In this document: one piece after another, positions 52,842-62,692 of the stretch
Position numbering within the stretch: position 1 is the first letter of the stretch
How the letters are laid out: each line of letters opens with the position of its first letter
Source: PALSA-188 sp963720075
GTDB taxonomy: Bacteria; Acidobacteriota; Terriglobia; Terriglobales; Acidobacteriaceae
NCBI GenBank assembly: GCA_963720075.1
Contig: CAVREG010000016.1
Location: 434,001-498,000, forward strand
Length of the DNA stretch: 64,000 nucleotides
Reading direction: 5' to 3'
Made by a program: the position numbers and the translations under genes
The notes under the pieces: model-generated
What the model saw: only the letters and a program-made list of their open reading frames with translations
What the model was told of the DNA's origin: nothing
The model's database searches: none

Positions 52842-53543
52842 TCAGGCCTGACCGCCGGGCTCGAAACGGTAACCCACCCACGGCTCCGTGAGGATGTATC
52901 GCGGAGATGAACTTTCGGGCTCTAACTTCTTACGTAATTGACCGACGAATACTCTCAGGTATTCAACTTGCTCAGTATTGTTTCCGCCCCATACTGCGCT
53001 GAGAAGCGCGCGATGAGTGATCACTTTTCCAGTGTGTTGCGCAAGATAAACGAGCAGATCGAATTCCTTGGGGGTGAGATGAACATCCCTGTGATTCACT
53101 ACGACTTTTCTAGCTCCGATATCAATGTGAAATTCGCCGATATCAATGATTGATGGGGTGCTGTCAGAAGTTTCTGGGATTCGCCGCAGATTCGCACGAA
53201 CCCGCGCCAAGAGCTCTTCGATGCCGAAGGGTTTCGTTACATAGTCGTCAGCTCCGGCATCTAGGGCTTTCACTTTCGTGCGTTCCTCGCCACGCACCGA
53301 CAACACGATGATCGGAATCTGACTTGAGGAACGCAGTCGGCGGCAAAGCTCGAGGCCATCCATGTTTGGCATGGAAAGATCGGTGATCACCAGGTCGGGC
53401 TGCCAGTCTTTCATGATTTCGAGCGCGGTTTCTCCATCGTTGGCAACTCGCAGATCGTAGCCCTGGCTGGACAAACTAGTACGCAGCACGCGCGTGATTT
53501 GCGGTTCGTCATCTACAACCAGAATGCGCCGCCGGTCAGTCAC
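52842..53543 (-). CDS. kdpE: KdpE response regulator
   Basis: A 233-residue OmpR/PhoB-family regulator: receiver with D55 (VITDLSMPN) and KPFGIEELLARVRANLRR, then a winged helix (LTPKEFDLLVYLAQHTGKVITHRALLSAVWG, EYLRVFVGQLRKKLE). It activates kdp under low K+. It overlaps the kdpD N-module gene by 4 nt. Confidence 0.95.
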   Translation of the reverse strand: MTDRRRILVVDDEPQITRVLRTSLSSQGYDLRVANDGETALEIMKDWQPDLVITDLSMPNMDGLELCRRLRSSSQIPIIVLSVRGEERTKVKALDAGADDYVTKPFGIEELLARVRANLRRIPETSDSTPSIIDIGEFHIDIGARKVVVNHRDVHLTPKEFDLLVYLAQHTGKVITHRALLSAVWGGNNTEQVEYLRVFVGQLRKKLEPESSSPRYILTEPWVGYRFEPGGQA

Positions 53544-54664
53544 TGGCGAGGTTCCTGCGTAACGATATGAACATCTACTGGGGGCGCGTCGCGAAGAAAT
53601 TTGTGAATGGCGGAAAAGTATAGATATCTTTTCAGCCCGCTGGTGGCGGAGCGTCCGAAAACCACTTGCGTAATGTGTTTCTCGCGCACGAACTCGGCAA
53701 CCACTGCCGCCACAGTCTTTCCCTGAAGTTTGACGATTTGCGCACCGACATTTTCCGAAAACTGAATGTTCGCGGCGAGCGATTTCTGATTCCTTTCGCT
53801 TGCGTCCTGCCCCATATCCACATAAACGATGTAGAGTTCCCCGTCCATCGCCTGAGCCATGCGAGCGCCACGCGCTATCAAATACTGGGCGGAAGGATTC
53901 GAGCTAATGCAAACCGCAATTCGTTCTCTTACCGCGACACCAGCTTTTTCGTCTTGCTTCGCGCGGTATGACTCTAGGCTTCGATCCACGGCGTGCGCGA
54001 CCTGTCGCAGGGCTAGTTCGCGTAGAGCGATTAGATTTCCTTCCCGGAAAAAGTTTCCCAGAGCGCGTTCCACTCTTTCGAGCGGATAGATATCTCCGCG
54101 GCGCATTCGATTTTGCAGCGCTTCCGGAGTGAGATCGGACATTACGACTTCATCCACGCGCTTCAGCACCCAGTCGGGAATTGTCTCGCGCACCTGAATC
54201 CCCGTGATTCCCTGCACTGTGGGCGTAACGCTCTCCAGATGTTGAATATTCATGGTCGAGAGCACATCTATGCCCGCGTCTAGAAGTTCATATACATCTT
54301 CGTAACGCTTGCGATGTTTGCTGCCTTCCACATTTGTGTGCGCCAATTCGTCCACGAGTACAACCTTCGGCTTGCGCGCGAGGATTGCATCCACATCCAT
54401 TTCTTCGAAGAGCGCTCCCTTGTATTCCAGTTTTTTTCGCGGGACGACCTCGATCTGGGCGGCGAGTTCAGCAGTAGCTTTGCGCCCGTGCGTTTCCACC
54501 ACGCCGATCACAAGGTCTTCCCCCCGGCTATGGCGGCGAACTCCCTCGCTTAACATGCTGAAAGTCTTGCCAACTCCCGGCGCGTATCCAAGGAAGAGCT
54601 TGAACTTGCCAGCCGGTTGTTTTGGCGAGGTTTGCTCCAGCCACTGCTCGGGAGTCTTCGACAT
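53540..54664 (-). CDS. kdpD: KdpD N-terminal sensor module only
   Basis: A 374-residue protein corresponding to the cytoplasmic half of KdpD: Walker-A-like GYAPGVGKT (26-34), VVETHGRKATAELAA, VLVDELAHTN, then a universal-stress-protein-like domain from about 248 (RIAVCISSNPSAQYLIARGARMA). It stops before the membrane and kinase parts, which are encoded divergently from 54721. In one-gene KdpD these are fused (about 900 residues). Confidence 0.92.
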   Translation of the reverse strand: MSKTPEQWLEQTSPKQPAGKFKLFLGYAPGVGKTFSMLSEGVRRHSRGEDLVIGVVETHGRKATAELAAQIEVVPRKKLEYKGALFEEMDVDAILARKPKVVLVDELAHTNVEGSKHRKRYEDVYELLDAGIDVLSTMNIQHLESVTPTVQGITGIQVRETIPDWVLKRVDEVVMSDLTPEALQNRMRRGDIYPLERVERALGNFFREGNLIALRELALRQVAHAVDRSLESYRAKQDEKAGVAVRERIAVCISSNPSAQYLIARGARMAQAMDGELYIVYVDMGQDASERNQKSLAANIQFSENVGAQIVKLQGKTVAAVVAEFVREKHITQVVFGRSATSGLKRYLYFSAIHKFLRDAPPVDVHIVTQEPRQ

Positions 54665-54720
54665 GGCGGATATTGTCGTTTAGAAGACTGCAATTGTCGA
54701 ATGTCAGATACAATCGCCGC

Positions 54721-56157
54721 GTGAAACCGGACACTATTCGGCTGACCTTGCGTTATACCGCCGCAGCAGTTGCGGTCCTTGTCATCACACTCACCTACCG
54801 AAGAATCCTTCATGTCAACCCCACAACAGTGGCGCTGACTTTTCTATTGGCCGTGCTCGTAGTCTCGGCGAATTGGGGACTGCGCCCGGCCGTATTCACT
54901 TCGTTCATCGCCTCGTTGGCGTTCAATTATTACTTTCTGCCCCCCATCGGCACGTTCACCATACAAGATCCGCAAAACTGGGTGGCGCTATTCGCTTTTC
55001 TTGCGACAGCAGTCATCGCTAGTGAATTGTCGGAGCGCGCCCGGCACGAAACACGCAACGCCAACGATCGCAGGCGCGAGGTCGAAAGGCTCTACAGTTT
55101 CAGCCAGCAATTGCTTTCCACCGACAATATGGCGGAACTGCTTAATGCCATCCCACGGTACATAGTGGATTCTTTCGCGGTGAGATCGGCTGCGATCTGG
55201 CTGCCCAATCGAACCGACGTTTACCGGTCGGGATCTACAGTGGATGGTCTTGAGCTTTATGATCTTCAACTCGTTACCTCGCGAGGAGAAGCAAGAATAG
55301 AGCCTCACAAACAGATGTCTTTCGTGCCTCTTCGAATGGGAGTGCGAGTGGTTGGCAGCCTCGGTGTGTCGGGCGCAATGCTTTCTCGCGAAACATTGGA
55401 CGCGATGGGAAGCCTGATCGCAATTTCAATCGAGCGCGCCGGAGCAATGGAGAGGCTGAGCCGCTCCGAAGCGGCCCGGGCGAGCGAGCAACTGCGCTCT
55501 GTGCTGCTAGATTCGGTCACGCACGCGTTTCGCACGCCGCTGACCTCGATAAAGGCTTCGGTGACTTCCCTGCTTTCAAGCTCGACGCTGAATGACTCCC
55601 AGCGCACCGAGCTTCTCACAATCATCAACGAAGAAAGCGACCGCCTGAATCGGCTGGTCGGGGAAGCCGCGGAAATGGCGCAACTGGAAGCCCACAAGGT
55701 TGAACTCGAATTGGGCGAGCATAAAATGCAGGAAGTTGTGGATAGCGCAATGGAAAAATCCAAACCTGCATTGGCGCAGCATCCCGTCGAGATTCGTCTC
55801 GATAACCTGCCGCCAATTGAAATGGATGTTGCCCGCATCGCCGAAGTCCTGACACAGTTATTGGAGAACGCCGCGAAATATTCTCCGCCGCAAAGTCCAA
55901 TTCATATCACCGGGGAAGTGCAGAATGGCATGTTAATGATTAGCGTTGCCGACCGCGGGCCAGGTATCGAGGACATGGAGCAGTCACTTATCTTCGAAAA
56001 ATTCTATCGGGGACGTAATCAACGCCTACAAGTCCAAGGGACGGGAATGGGCCTTGCCATAGCCAAGGCAATCATCGAAGCACATCACGGCCAAATCGGA
56101 GTCACGAGCCAGCCCGGGCACGGCTCAGTTTTCTACTTCACTTTGCCAGTCGCTTAG
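54721..56157 (+). CDS. KdpD C-terminal-type histidine kinase (DUF4118-GAF-HisKA-HATPase)
   Basis: A 478-residue kinase from GTG 54721. The N-terminal DUF4118 region (about 8-105) has four helices and the KdpD segment AFNYYFLPPIGTFTI; a GAF-like domain follows, then the His box SVTHAFRTPLTSIKAS (H268) and an ATPase domain with ENAAKYS, VADRGPGI, GTGMGLAIAK. With the N-module gene it would rebuild KdpD. The two genes are divergent with 56 nt between starts. Confidence 0.9.
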   Translation: MKPDTIRLTLRYTAAAVAVLVITLTYRRILHVNPTTVALTFLLAVLVVSANWGLRPAVFTSFIASLAFNYYFLPPIGTFTIQDPQNWVALFAFLATAVIASELSERARHETRNANDRRREVERLYSFSQQLLSTDNMAELLNAIPRYIVDSFAVRSAAIWLPNRTDVYRSGSTVDGLELYDLQLVTSRGEARIEPHKQMSFVPLRMGVRVVGSLGVSGAMLSRETLDAMGSLIAISIERAGAMERLSRSEAARASEQLRSVLLDSVTHAFRTPLTSIKASVTSLLSSSTLNDSQRTELLTIINEESDRLNRLVGEAAEMAQLEAHKVELELGEHKMQEVVDSAMEKSKPALAQHPVEIRLDNLPPIEMDVARIAEVLTQLLENAAKYSPPQSPIHITGEVQNGMLMISVADRGPGIEDMEQSLIFEKFYRGRNQRLQVQGTGMGLAIAKAIIEAHHGQIGVTSQPGHGSVFYFTLPVA

Positions 56158-56593
56158 GGTCAATTTCAACGAACACCCCGCGGCTACGCGCCAGCACTTT
56201 TCCATCTTCGTTCATTATTTCCGCCATATGAAAATGGCGCCGTCCTCGAATGCGGAGTTCTCGTGAATCCACTCGCAAAGGCTTATTCAGGGGAACAGGC
56301 CGCAAGTAGTCAATTTTCATTTGGGCGGTCACTGCGGTGACTTGCCTCAGCTTGTTTAGCTTGCCCATGGCATCATCAAGAATTGTCGCAATGATTCCCC
56401 CGTGACAATATCCGGGTGGTCCTGTGTAGCGCTTGCTGAGACGGAACCGGCAGGTGAAACATCGGCGTTCCTCGTCATAAACAAACTTTAAGTGCATGCC
56501 TTGGGGATTATCTTTTCCGCAGGCGAAGCAGTGATTCTTGGGGGATTTTCGGAGCGAGGCCGTCGCGACGTTGGCGGTGGATTTTTTAGGCAT
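56138..56593 (-). CDS. PaaI-like hotdog thioesterase
   Basis: A 151-residue hotdog-fold protein: CFACGKDNPQGMHLKF, then GPPGYCHGGIIATILDDAMG (HGG motif with the catalytic Asp) and ITAVTAQMKIDYLRPVPLN-like sequence. It likely hydrolyses an acyl-CoA. It overlaps the convergent kinase gene by 20 nt. Confidence 0.87.
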   Translation of the reverse strand: MPKKSTANVATASLRKSPKNHCFACGKDNPQGMHLKFVYDEERRCFTCRFRLSKRYTGPPGYCHGGIIATILDDAMGKLNKLRQVTAVTAQMKIDYLRPVPLNKPLRVDSRELRIRGRRHFHMAEIMNEDGKVLARSRGVFVEIDPKRLAK

Positions 56594-56667
56594 GCCGTCA
56601 ATAATAGGTCAATACCGGAGTATTAGAGTGATTGTAGGCACGGGAAAAGGCTGGAGGCAGGGCCCCC

Positions 56668-56714
56668 TTCCACTGCGCTTCGCTGCGGTCGGGATGACAG
56701 ATCTCGCGATTGTC
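56668..56714. repeat. Extragenic repeat, CACTGCGCTTCGCTGCGGTCGGGATGAC
   Basis: Contains CGCTTCGCTGCGG and GGGATGACAGATCTCGC, a variant of the dispersed family, in the gap upstream of the thioesterase. Confidence 0.5.
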
Positions 56715-56735
56715 TCTGAACGACTGCTTCGCGGA

Positions 56736-57575
56736 TCATCGTTTGAAAGCCTGAACATCGGGTAACGGTTCCAGGCCTCGACCTGAGAAAACTTGCTCGA
56801 ACTCCTTCAACAATGCTTCGTGCACAAGATTATTCGAGGCTACAGTCTCGTGGCTGTTCAGTTGAAAAGGGTTTCCCTTGAAGTCGGTTACTTTCCCGCC
56901 CGCCTCTTCCACAATCAGGACTCCCGCCGCCGTATCCCATGCATTCAAATTAAATTCCCAGAAACCTTCAAAGCGACCAGCAGCTACTGAACAGAGATCC
57001 AATGCGGCCGAACCGGCGCGGCGTACGCCATGGGTCCGCAAAGTGATCTGGTGATAAAAGAAGATGTTTGGATTTTTATGGCGTTTATGGCTGGGAAAGC
57101 CGGTCGCAACCAGGCTTTCGTTTAGGTTCGCAATTTTGGAGACGTGGATTCTTTGATCGTTTAGAAAAGCTCCGCCACCCAATTCAGCTGCGAACATTTC
57201 ATCGCGCGTGGGATCGTAAACTACTCCGGCGATGAGCTTATTGTTATGTTCCAATCCCATCGAAACGCAGAAAACAGGAAAGCCGTGGGCAAAATTCGTG
57301 GTCCCATCAAGAGGATCAACGTACCAGCGATAATCACTGCCCGTATCCACCAGTCCGCCTTCTTCGCCCAGAACGTCATGGGTCGGCCATTCGCTCCGGA
57401 TGCGGTCGCGAATCAGCGTCTCTGAAGCTCGATCCGCAATTGTTACCAGATCGGCTTCGCCCTTATACTCCACGGCGACACGCCGGCGAAAATAATCCAT
57501 AAGCATCGCCCCAGCTTCGCGGGCAATCTCCGCCGCCTTTGAAACAAAATTGGTATTGTTTGGATTATTCGACAA
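56736..57575 (-). CDS. suhB: Inositol monophosphatase family protein
   Basis: A 279-residue Mg2+-dependent phosphatase: LGEEGG, the metal site VDPLDGTTNFAHGFP and the final WDTAAGVLIVEEAGG. It may act on inositol-1-phosphate or related sugars; SuhB proteins can also affect RNA processing. Length is typical. Confidence 0.92.
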   Translation of the reverse strand: MSNNPNNTNFVSKAAEIAREAGAMLMDYFRRRVAVEYKGEADLVTIADRASETLIRDRIRSEWPTHDVLGEEGGLVDTGSDYRWYVDPLDGTTNFAHGFPVFCVSMGLEHNNKLIAGVVYDPTRDEMFAAELGGGAFLNDQRIHVSKIANLNESLVATGFPSHKRHKNPNIFFYHQITLRTHGVRRAGSAALDLCSVAAGRFEGFWEFNLNAWDTAAGVLIVEEAGGKVTDFKGNPFQLNSHETVASNNLVHEALLKEFEQVFSGRGLEPLPDVQAFKR

Positions 57576-57609
57576 GATTTGTTCGCGCAGCCTTTCGATA
57601 ACTGGGCAG

Positions 57610-57882
57610 TCAGGAATTACCGCGCTTACCGCTGTCTTCCAAGATGTACATTATTTCGTGCTTGAATATGAACAGATTCGGTTGAGTCTCGCGGGTTAGC
57701 CGGATCATGTTGCGGTCATAGTATTCAATCCAGCCGCGAACCATCTCGCCATCCGCCAGCTTAATGCACACAGGCTTTTGTTTTTCACCAAGCCATTTCA
57801 GATAAGCAGCCTCCTCGGACGTCTCATCTGGCGGCGGTGACTTACCTTTTCGCGGCGGCCCTTGTGTACCCTGAAATGGCAT
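57610..57882 (-). CDS. Hfq-like Sm-fold RNA-binding protein
   Basis: A 90-residue protein with a disordered N terminus (about 25 residues) and an Sm-like core: YLKWLGEKQKPVCIKLADGEMVRGWIEYYDRNMIRL (in the Sm1 position) then QPNLFIFKHEIMYILED, where FIFKHEI matches the Hfq YKHAI Sm2 motif. The usual proximal Q8 region is not obvious. Acidobacterial Hfq candidates look like this; RNA chaperone function is inferred. Confidence 0.72.
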   Translation of the reverse strand: MPFQGTQGPPRKGKSPPPDETSEEAAYLKWLGEKQKPVCIKLADGEMVRGWIEYYDRNMIRLTRETQPNLFIFKHEIMYILEDSGKRGNS

Positions 57883-57939
57883 ACCCGCATTTTACACGCT
57901 GCTGGCGGCAACTCTGCGCACTTTCGTGACGCAAAGTTT

Positions 57940-60900
57940 TCAAAATGTGAGCCGAACGCCAAATTCGATTTGTCTTGCGGAGCCCAGCGAGAATACGCCG
58001 GAGCCAGAACCGATCCTATTCGCTGATTGGCACGATGTAGCGGTGCCGCATCCCAAACCCGAACTTCCGCTCGTAGGAAATGTCGTCGCGGGTTGCAGGA
58101 TGCCGCCTGACGGGTTCATTGAGCTGTCAAAATTAGCGGAATTGAATACGTTGAACGCGGAAACACTGGGTTCAATTGTGAAGCGCTCTTTGAAGACGTA
58201 GGGCCATGACAGCCTTACATCCACAGTCTTAAGCCATGCTGGTTCTGAGTTCGCTGGAACACTCGCAAGTGCCGGAGTCACGGCTCCCAGCTCCAGCAGC
58301 TGCGTTTGCGTAAAAAGACCATTCGTCGTCAGCGCACTTCCCGCGGTTGTCGTATGACCCGCAACGTTGGTGTTATAGCCGTCAATGAATGTGTTGAGAT
58401 TGAAGACCGACGTTCCACTTCTAAATCCGCCAATACTTGATCCCGGAACGATGTCTCCAACCGTGCCATCTCCAGTTACGTCGCTACGAAAGATTTCGCC
58501 GGGCACGCCTCCGCCGTTTAGTTGAGGAAGAAAAATGGTGAGGGGAAGCGGCGAGTCAATATGCCCGAGAATGCTCAGCAGAAATCCGTGCCGCAATCCT
58601 AATACGGGCCCGAAACTGAACTGGTGCGTACGATCCAATCCTGATGGTCCAAAGAAACCGTTGGGACTGTTCCAATCCAGCGCGTTAGGCAAAGGGCTCG
58701 CATCACTGGACGGCCCACCGCCCTCCGCCAGATTACTCTGGAACTTCGACCAAGAATAAGAAGCCTGCATGTTCAGATTTTGAATTTGACGAATCTTTAG
58801 GTGATTAATAGTTGTGTGCAAGGAGACGTCCACAGCTCGATAACGCGAGTTCCCGATTGGCTCGAAGAAAATTCCCTGGCCGAGAGTTGGATTGTCTCCC
58901 GGAAAAGCCGCGGCGGGATTAGCGAACGTTCCCGAGCTGTCGAGTCCATTTACCGCAAAATCGGAAATGCTGGCTCCCCGAACCTGACCCAAGTAGCAAT
59001 TGATCCCGGCAATCGAAGTCGAAGCATTGACCTGGCCACAGGACGGGGCGTTCGCCGCAAGCGTGCGATTGATAGCTCCCAGTGCGTTACCAAGATTGAA
59101 ATTGCTCGCGTCACCAACGTGGTTTCTATCTACTCCCAATAGAAAGTGAGTTCCAGAATTGCGGACATAATCAATAGACAGCACAGTGCCGCGTCCGAAT
59201 TCATGCTGCAATCCAAAGTTCATCTCCAGAGAACGCGGACTCACATAGTCGGGGGAAAGCATTGATCCGAGCGTGCTGCCAGTGGTGCCAGCGTAAAATC
59301 CATTTGGTCCAGCAACCGCGCTCGCCGCTTGAACAGTATTCTGTAAGTCCGTGATAGCTTTCGCGACCGATACTCCATTTACAACGCTGCTGAGCGGGTG
59401 GCCGCAAATTTGTGAAGCGATATTCAATCCATCAGAACTGGTGAGGGCAGGACCATTTGGCTCCGCCACAGAATACTGCCCAGGCCCGCATAGAGGCTGT
59501 TGCGCATAATACTGCCCCTGTTGCAGGCGTAAAGCCCTGTCGGCCAGAATGTTGGTCGAAAGGTTGCTGTCGTAATAAAGTCCAATGCCCGCGCGCAGTA
59601 CCGTCCGGTCACCGCTAAATGGGGCCCACGCAATGCCAAGCTCCGGAGAGAAATTAAGGTTTGGCTGATGAACCGCATTGCCTAGCGAAGGCCCAAAACC
59701 ATTTAGTGAAGGAATCCCGGCAAGATCAGAATTCGTGAGGCCGCCATCCCGCAAGTAATGCAAGCCATAATTTATGGTGAGATTTGGTTTTGCCTTCCAT
59801 GCATCGCCGGCATAAAGCTCAAGGCGATTATCAGTCAGTCCGCCGTGAGGATAGCCGAACGCCGAGCCCTCAGTAAAAAATCTCTGTCCGTTATTAATTG
59901 TGACTGACGCAACTGGATAGTTCAGAGGGTTGTCCAAGGCCCCGGCCGGATCGCCCGCAACCAAAGCTGGCGCATACGCGTTGGGATTTCCCAATATGGC
60001 TTGCTCGTTTGCGAACGTGGCGGTTCCGGTCACAATCGGCGCAAGGCTTCCCAAGGCCTCGCCCGTAGCAATGCGGTTGAATGACGCTCCAAAGCGAAAA
60101 ATATGATTATTTTTGATCTTTAATCCGTCGTATCGAAACTGCTTGCTGCTTTGAATAGTTGATTCAGGCGCCAATGGATTTGGTCCAGTGTCAATGGTCG
60201 CGTTTTGAATGCTGATGGAGGGAGAAGGATTGAACAGTCCCACCTCGTTAGGCATGCCGATATGGTTTGAGTATCGTGTGTACCCGACGCGAATGCTGTG
60301 AGTGAAACTTCCCTGATAGAAATCTATCCCGACGGCCTGTCCTGGCGTGTTGTCGTGTGCAAGAAAAGGCGAGTAATTGTTCCCCGGTCCAACGGCACTG
60401 TCTTCGTCGTATGTAGCGCGATAGAAAGCACGCATATTCCGGCCAACCCAATCCAGCCGTCCGAGCAATGTGTTGTCGCGAAATGGAGTGCTGTAACTCG
60501 CGCCTAAGCCGTTGAAGGGATAGTCAAGCGCGGGAACGTTTCTGGCGTCCTGCTTCGTGCGCTCCGCATCCACGAAAAAGAAAAGCTTGTCCTGAATAAT
60601 GGCCCCGCCCACGTTCCCGCCGAATTGGTTGCGTTGGAAATAAGAGTCCTGGCCATTGGGAAACGCGGCGAAGCCGATGCTGTTATCCCGGAAGGCGTAA
60701 AAGCCTCCGCCGTGATAGCTATTGCTCCCTGATCTGGTAATGGCATTGACCGTCCCCGAGCCCGTCATTGGCGACGAAATATCCAAACCTGACTGCGCGA
60801 CTTGGAACTCCTGAATCGAACTCAAGGAAACATTTTGGTTCGAGCTACCCACGCGCGCATCGGTGATGTCAATCCCATCGAGCAGGGTTCGTGTTGTGCG

Positions 60901-61476
60901 TGGAGACTGATCTTCAATCGAGACTGCGAAGAAGCCGCTTTTACTTGGATCAAGGCGGGCAGCGTCGAGTATCTGAACACCTGGTTCAAGTTGAGTCAGA
61001 TCTAAAAAGTTTCGCCCATTGACTGGAAGATTCCTCCAATCCTGCGATGTAACCACGCCTTGCACCGTCGCCTCGGCGAAATTAATTGGCGCGGCTTCGT
61101 TCGTTTTCTTGTCTCCATTGGGATGCAGGCGAATATTGCCGGAGGCGGTCGTTCCAACGTTAATAGTCACCGGGAATTGGACGCTTACAAATCCCGTCAC
61201 GTCGAGCTTTACCGTGTATTTTCCTGGAAGAATTGGGCCTGAGCTATAGAGACCCGCGGCTGTAGTCATAAAACTCAGGCTCTGGCGGGTAATCACGTTG
61301 GTTAGGATAACTTCCACGCCGCTTGCTGCTCCTCCGCTGGGGTCAGTCACAATCCCCGTAATGCAGCCCGTCCCGCTCGTGGATTGAGCAAGCGGTGCAG
61401 GCACCCATCCCAGCAGCAGGGTCAACGTCATGATCGTCATTTGTAACCGGCGACCCGACATACAGTTCAACCTCAT
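57940..61476 (-). CDS. TonB-dependent receptor, Oar-like with carboxypeptidase-regulatory domain
   Basis: An 1178-residue outer-membrane protein: signal peptide (to about PAPLAQ), CarboxypepD_reg domain (about 36-115: ITGIVTDPSGGAASGVEVILTN), plug (NLPVNGRNFLDLTQLEPG, TRTLLDGIDITDA) and a long beta-barrel ending in the aromatic residue F (EFGVRLTF). Proteins of this type are expanded in Acidobacteriota and take up glycans or peptides; the ligand is unknown. ATG at codon 6 or 13 are other possible starts. Confidence 0.92.
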   Translation of the reverse strand: MRLNCMSGRRLQMTIMTLTLLLGWVPAPLAQSTSGTGCITGIVTDPSGGAASGVEVILTNVITRQSLSFMTTAAGLYSSGPILPGKYTVKLDVTGFVSVQFPVTINVGTTASGNIRLHPNGDKKTNEAAPINFAEATVQGVVTSQDWRNLPVNGRNFLDLTQLEPGVQILDAARLDPSKSGFFAVSIEDQSPRTTRTLLDGIDITDARVGSSNQNVSLSSIQEFQVAQSGLDISSPMTGSGTVNAITRSGSNSYHGGGFYAFRDNSIGFAAFPNGQDSYFQRNQFGGNVGGAIIQDKLFFFVDAERTKQDARNVPALDYPFNGLGASYSTPFRDNTLLGRLDWVGRNMRAFYRATYDEDSAVGPGNNYSPFLAHDNTPGQAVGIDFYQGSFTHSIRVGYTRYSNHIGMPNEVGLFNPSPSISIQNATIDTGPNPLAPESTIQSSKQFRYDGLKIKNNHIFRFGASFNRIATGEALGSLAPIVTGTATFANEQAILGNPNAYAPALVAGDPAGALDNPLNYPVASVTINNGQRFFTEGSAFGYPHGGLTDNRLELYAGDAWKAKPNLTINYGLHYLRDGGLTNSDLAGIPSLNGFGPSLGNAVHQPNLNFSPELGIAWAPFSGDRTVLRAGIGLYYDSNLSTNILADRALRLQQGQYYAQQPLCGPGQYSVAEPNGPALTSSDGLNIASQICGHPLSSVVNGVSVAKAITDLQNTVQAASAVAGPNGFYAGTTGSTLGSMLSPDYVSPRSLEMNFGLQHEFGRGTVLSIDYVRNSGTHFLLGVDRNHVGDASNFNLGNALGAINRTLAANAPSCGQVNASTSIAGINCYLGQVRGASISDFAVNGLDSSGTFANPAAAFPGDNPTLGQGIFFEPIGNSRYRAVDVSLHTTINHLKIRQIQNLNMQASYSWSKFQSNLAEGGGPSSDASPLPNALDWNSPNGFFGPSGLDRTHQFSFGPVLGLRHGFLLSILGHIDSPLPLTIFLPQLNGGGVPGEIFRSDVTGDGTVGDIVPGSSIGGFRSGTSVFNLNTFIDGYNTNVAGHTTTAGSALTTNGLFTQTQLLELGAVTPALASVPANSEPAWLKTVDVRLSWPYVFKERFTIEPSVSAFNVFNSANFDSSMNPSGGILQPATTFPTSGSSGLGCGTATSCQSANRIGSGSGVFSLGSARQIEFGVRLTF

Positions 61477-61693
61477 CAGTTTACGACCTTCCTTTCAAAA
61501 TGGGCCCATAACGGCCTTGTTCTGCCAAACACAGGTATGACCGGGAGCCGCCGAAATCGCCGTGCGCTTTGGGGAACCTTTCGACTTCGCTCAGGAAGCG
61601 GCCTGTCCCCACGTTTATTTTGTTACTTTTTTCTTTGTGTGAGTTTACAGTACTCAACCGATCCCGTGTTGATGGAAAGTCTTTCGATGTTGC
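61477..61693. other. Spacer between the VWFA and TonB receptor genes
   Basis: 217 nt with no gene. A palindromic-repeat-like element (GGAACCTTTCGACTTCGCTCAGGAAGCGG, in parts) lies near 61574-61602. The TonB receptor promoter should be here, but no clear hexamers were recognised. Confidence 0.4.
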
Positions 61694-62692
61694 CTAATGC
61701 GACTTTGACGTGTAGTACCCGGTACGATGACGTACCTTGTAATCTTCACCTGAAGGGACGCCGTTGACTGAAACTTCAATTGTCCGGAATTCCGAATCTG
61801 ATATGCGTTGCGACGGATAATAGGCGAGCAAATATTGCGTGCGCAGCTCGTCGCTGATCTTCTGGAACGCCTCGTCAAGTTGTGATGTTGACATTGCATA
61901 GAAATATTTACCGCCAGTATCTTCGGAAAGTTGAATCAGCGCATGCTCCCCGCCGGTATCCCTTCCAGCGCTGGATTCAATAGGCACGACAATGATGCTG
62001 TAAACGATTGCCTCTGCCTGCTGCGCTTCCCGGACCGCATCTTTGTAAGTGACTTTGCTCATGGTATCGCCGCCGTCGGTGATTACCACCATGACCTTTC
62101 TCCCCTGCCTTGGTTCAAGCGCCTCCGCGCCCAGGTACAGCGCGTCGTAAAGTGCTGTCGCTGCACCAAGCTTAAGCCGATCAATGCCGCGATCAATCGT
62201 TCTCAAATCCGGGGTAAAAGGGACGACTTCAGTCACAATCTCGTTGAATCCGTACAAAGACAGCGCATCCACCGGACGCAGGATTGCATGTGCGAATCGC
62301 CGGGCAGAGGCCAATTCAAAAGGCAAATCTTTACGCGTGCTCAAGCTCGTGTCAATGTCCAGCACAATGGAAAGAGGCAAACCGGATTCTTTCGAGAAAA
62401 CTGCAATTTTTTGGAGATTTCCATCCTCTCGCAAATCGAAGTTATCTTTTGTCAGGCTCGCAATTGGCGCACCCTGAGCGTCGGTTACTGTCACAAACAC
62501 GTTCACCAACTTGACATCCACCTTAAAGGTGGTATCCGGCTGACTTTGGGTGTCCTCCTTTGGCCCCTTGGACGAGACATGGGGCGCTAGTTTCGGCGCA
62601 CCCGATGGACTGGTAGCCCATGGCGGCTTGGGCACTTGGGCATGGCAAACAGCGACTGCCAGTGCAAAGACAGCAATCAGGCGTGGCATCAA
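61694..62692 (-). CDS. VWFA-related acidobacterial domain protein
   Basis: A 332-residue exported protein: signal peptide (MPRLIAVFALAVAVCHA), then a VWA fold from about residue 50 with the metal site VLDIDTSLS (DxSxS), TALYDALYLGAEAL and VMVVITDGGDT. Its end YKVRHRTGYY is typical of the acidobacterial family of VWFA proteins. It is likely a surface or periplasmic adhesion/assembly protein. Confidence 0.9.
   Translation of the reverse strand: MMPRLIAVFALAVAVCHAQVPKPPWATSPSGAPKLAPHVSSKGPKEDTQSQPDTTFKVDVKLVNVFVTVTDAQGAPIASLTKDNFDLREDGNLQKIAVFSKESGLPLSIVLDIDTSLSTRKDLPFELASARRFAHAILRPVDALSLYGFNEIVTEVVPFTPDLRTIDRGIDRLKLGAATALYDALYLGAEALEPRQGRKVMVVITDGGDTMSKVTYKDAVREAQQAEAIVYSIIVVPIESSAGRDTGGEHALIQLSEDTGGKYFYAMSTSQLDEAFQKISDELRTQYLLAYYPSQRISDSEFRTIEVSVNGVPSGEDYKVRHRTGYYTSKSH

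Noticed and set aside
57926..58201. 91-aa plus-strand frame inside the TonB receptor
   Set aside because: Fully antisense to the receptor barrel end; shadow.
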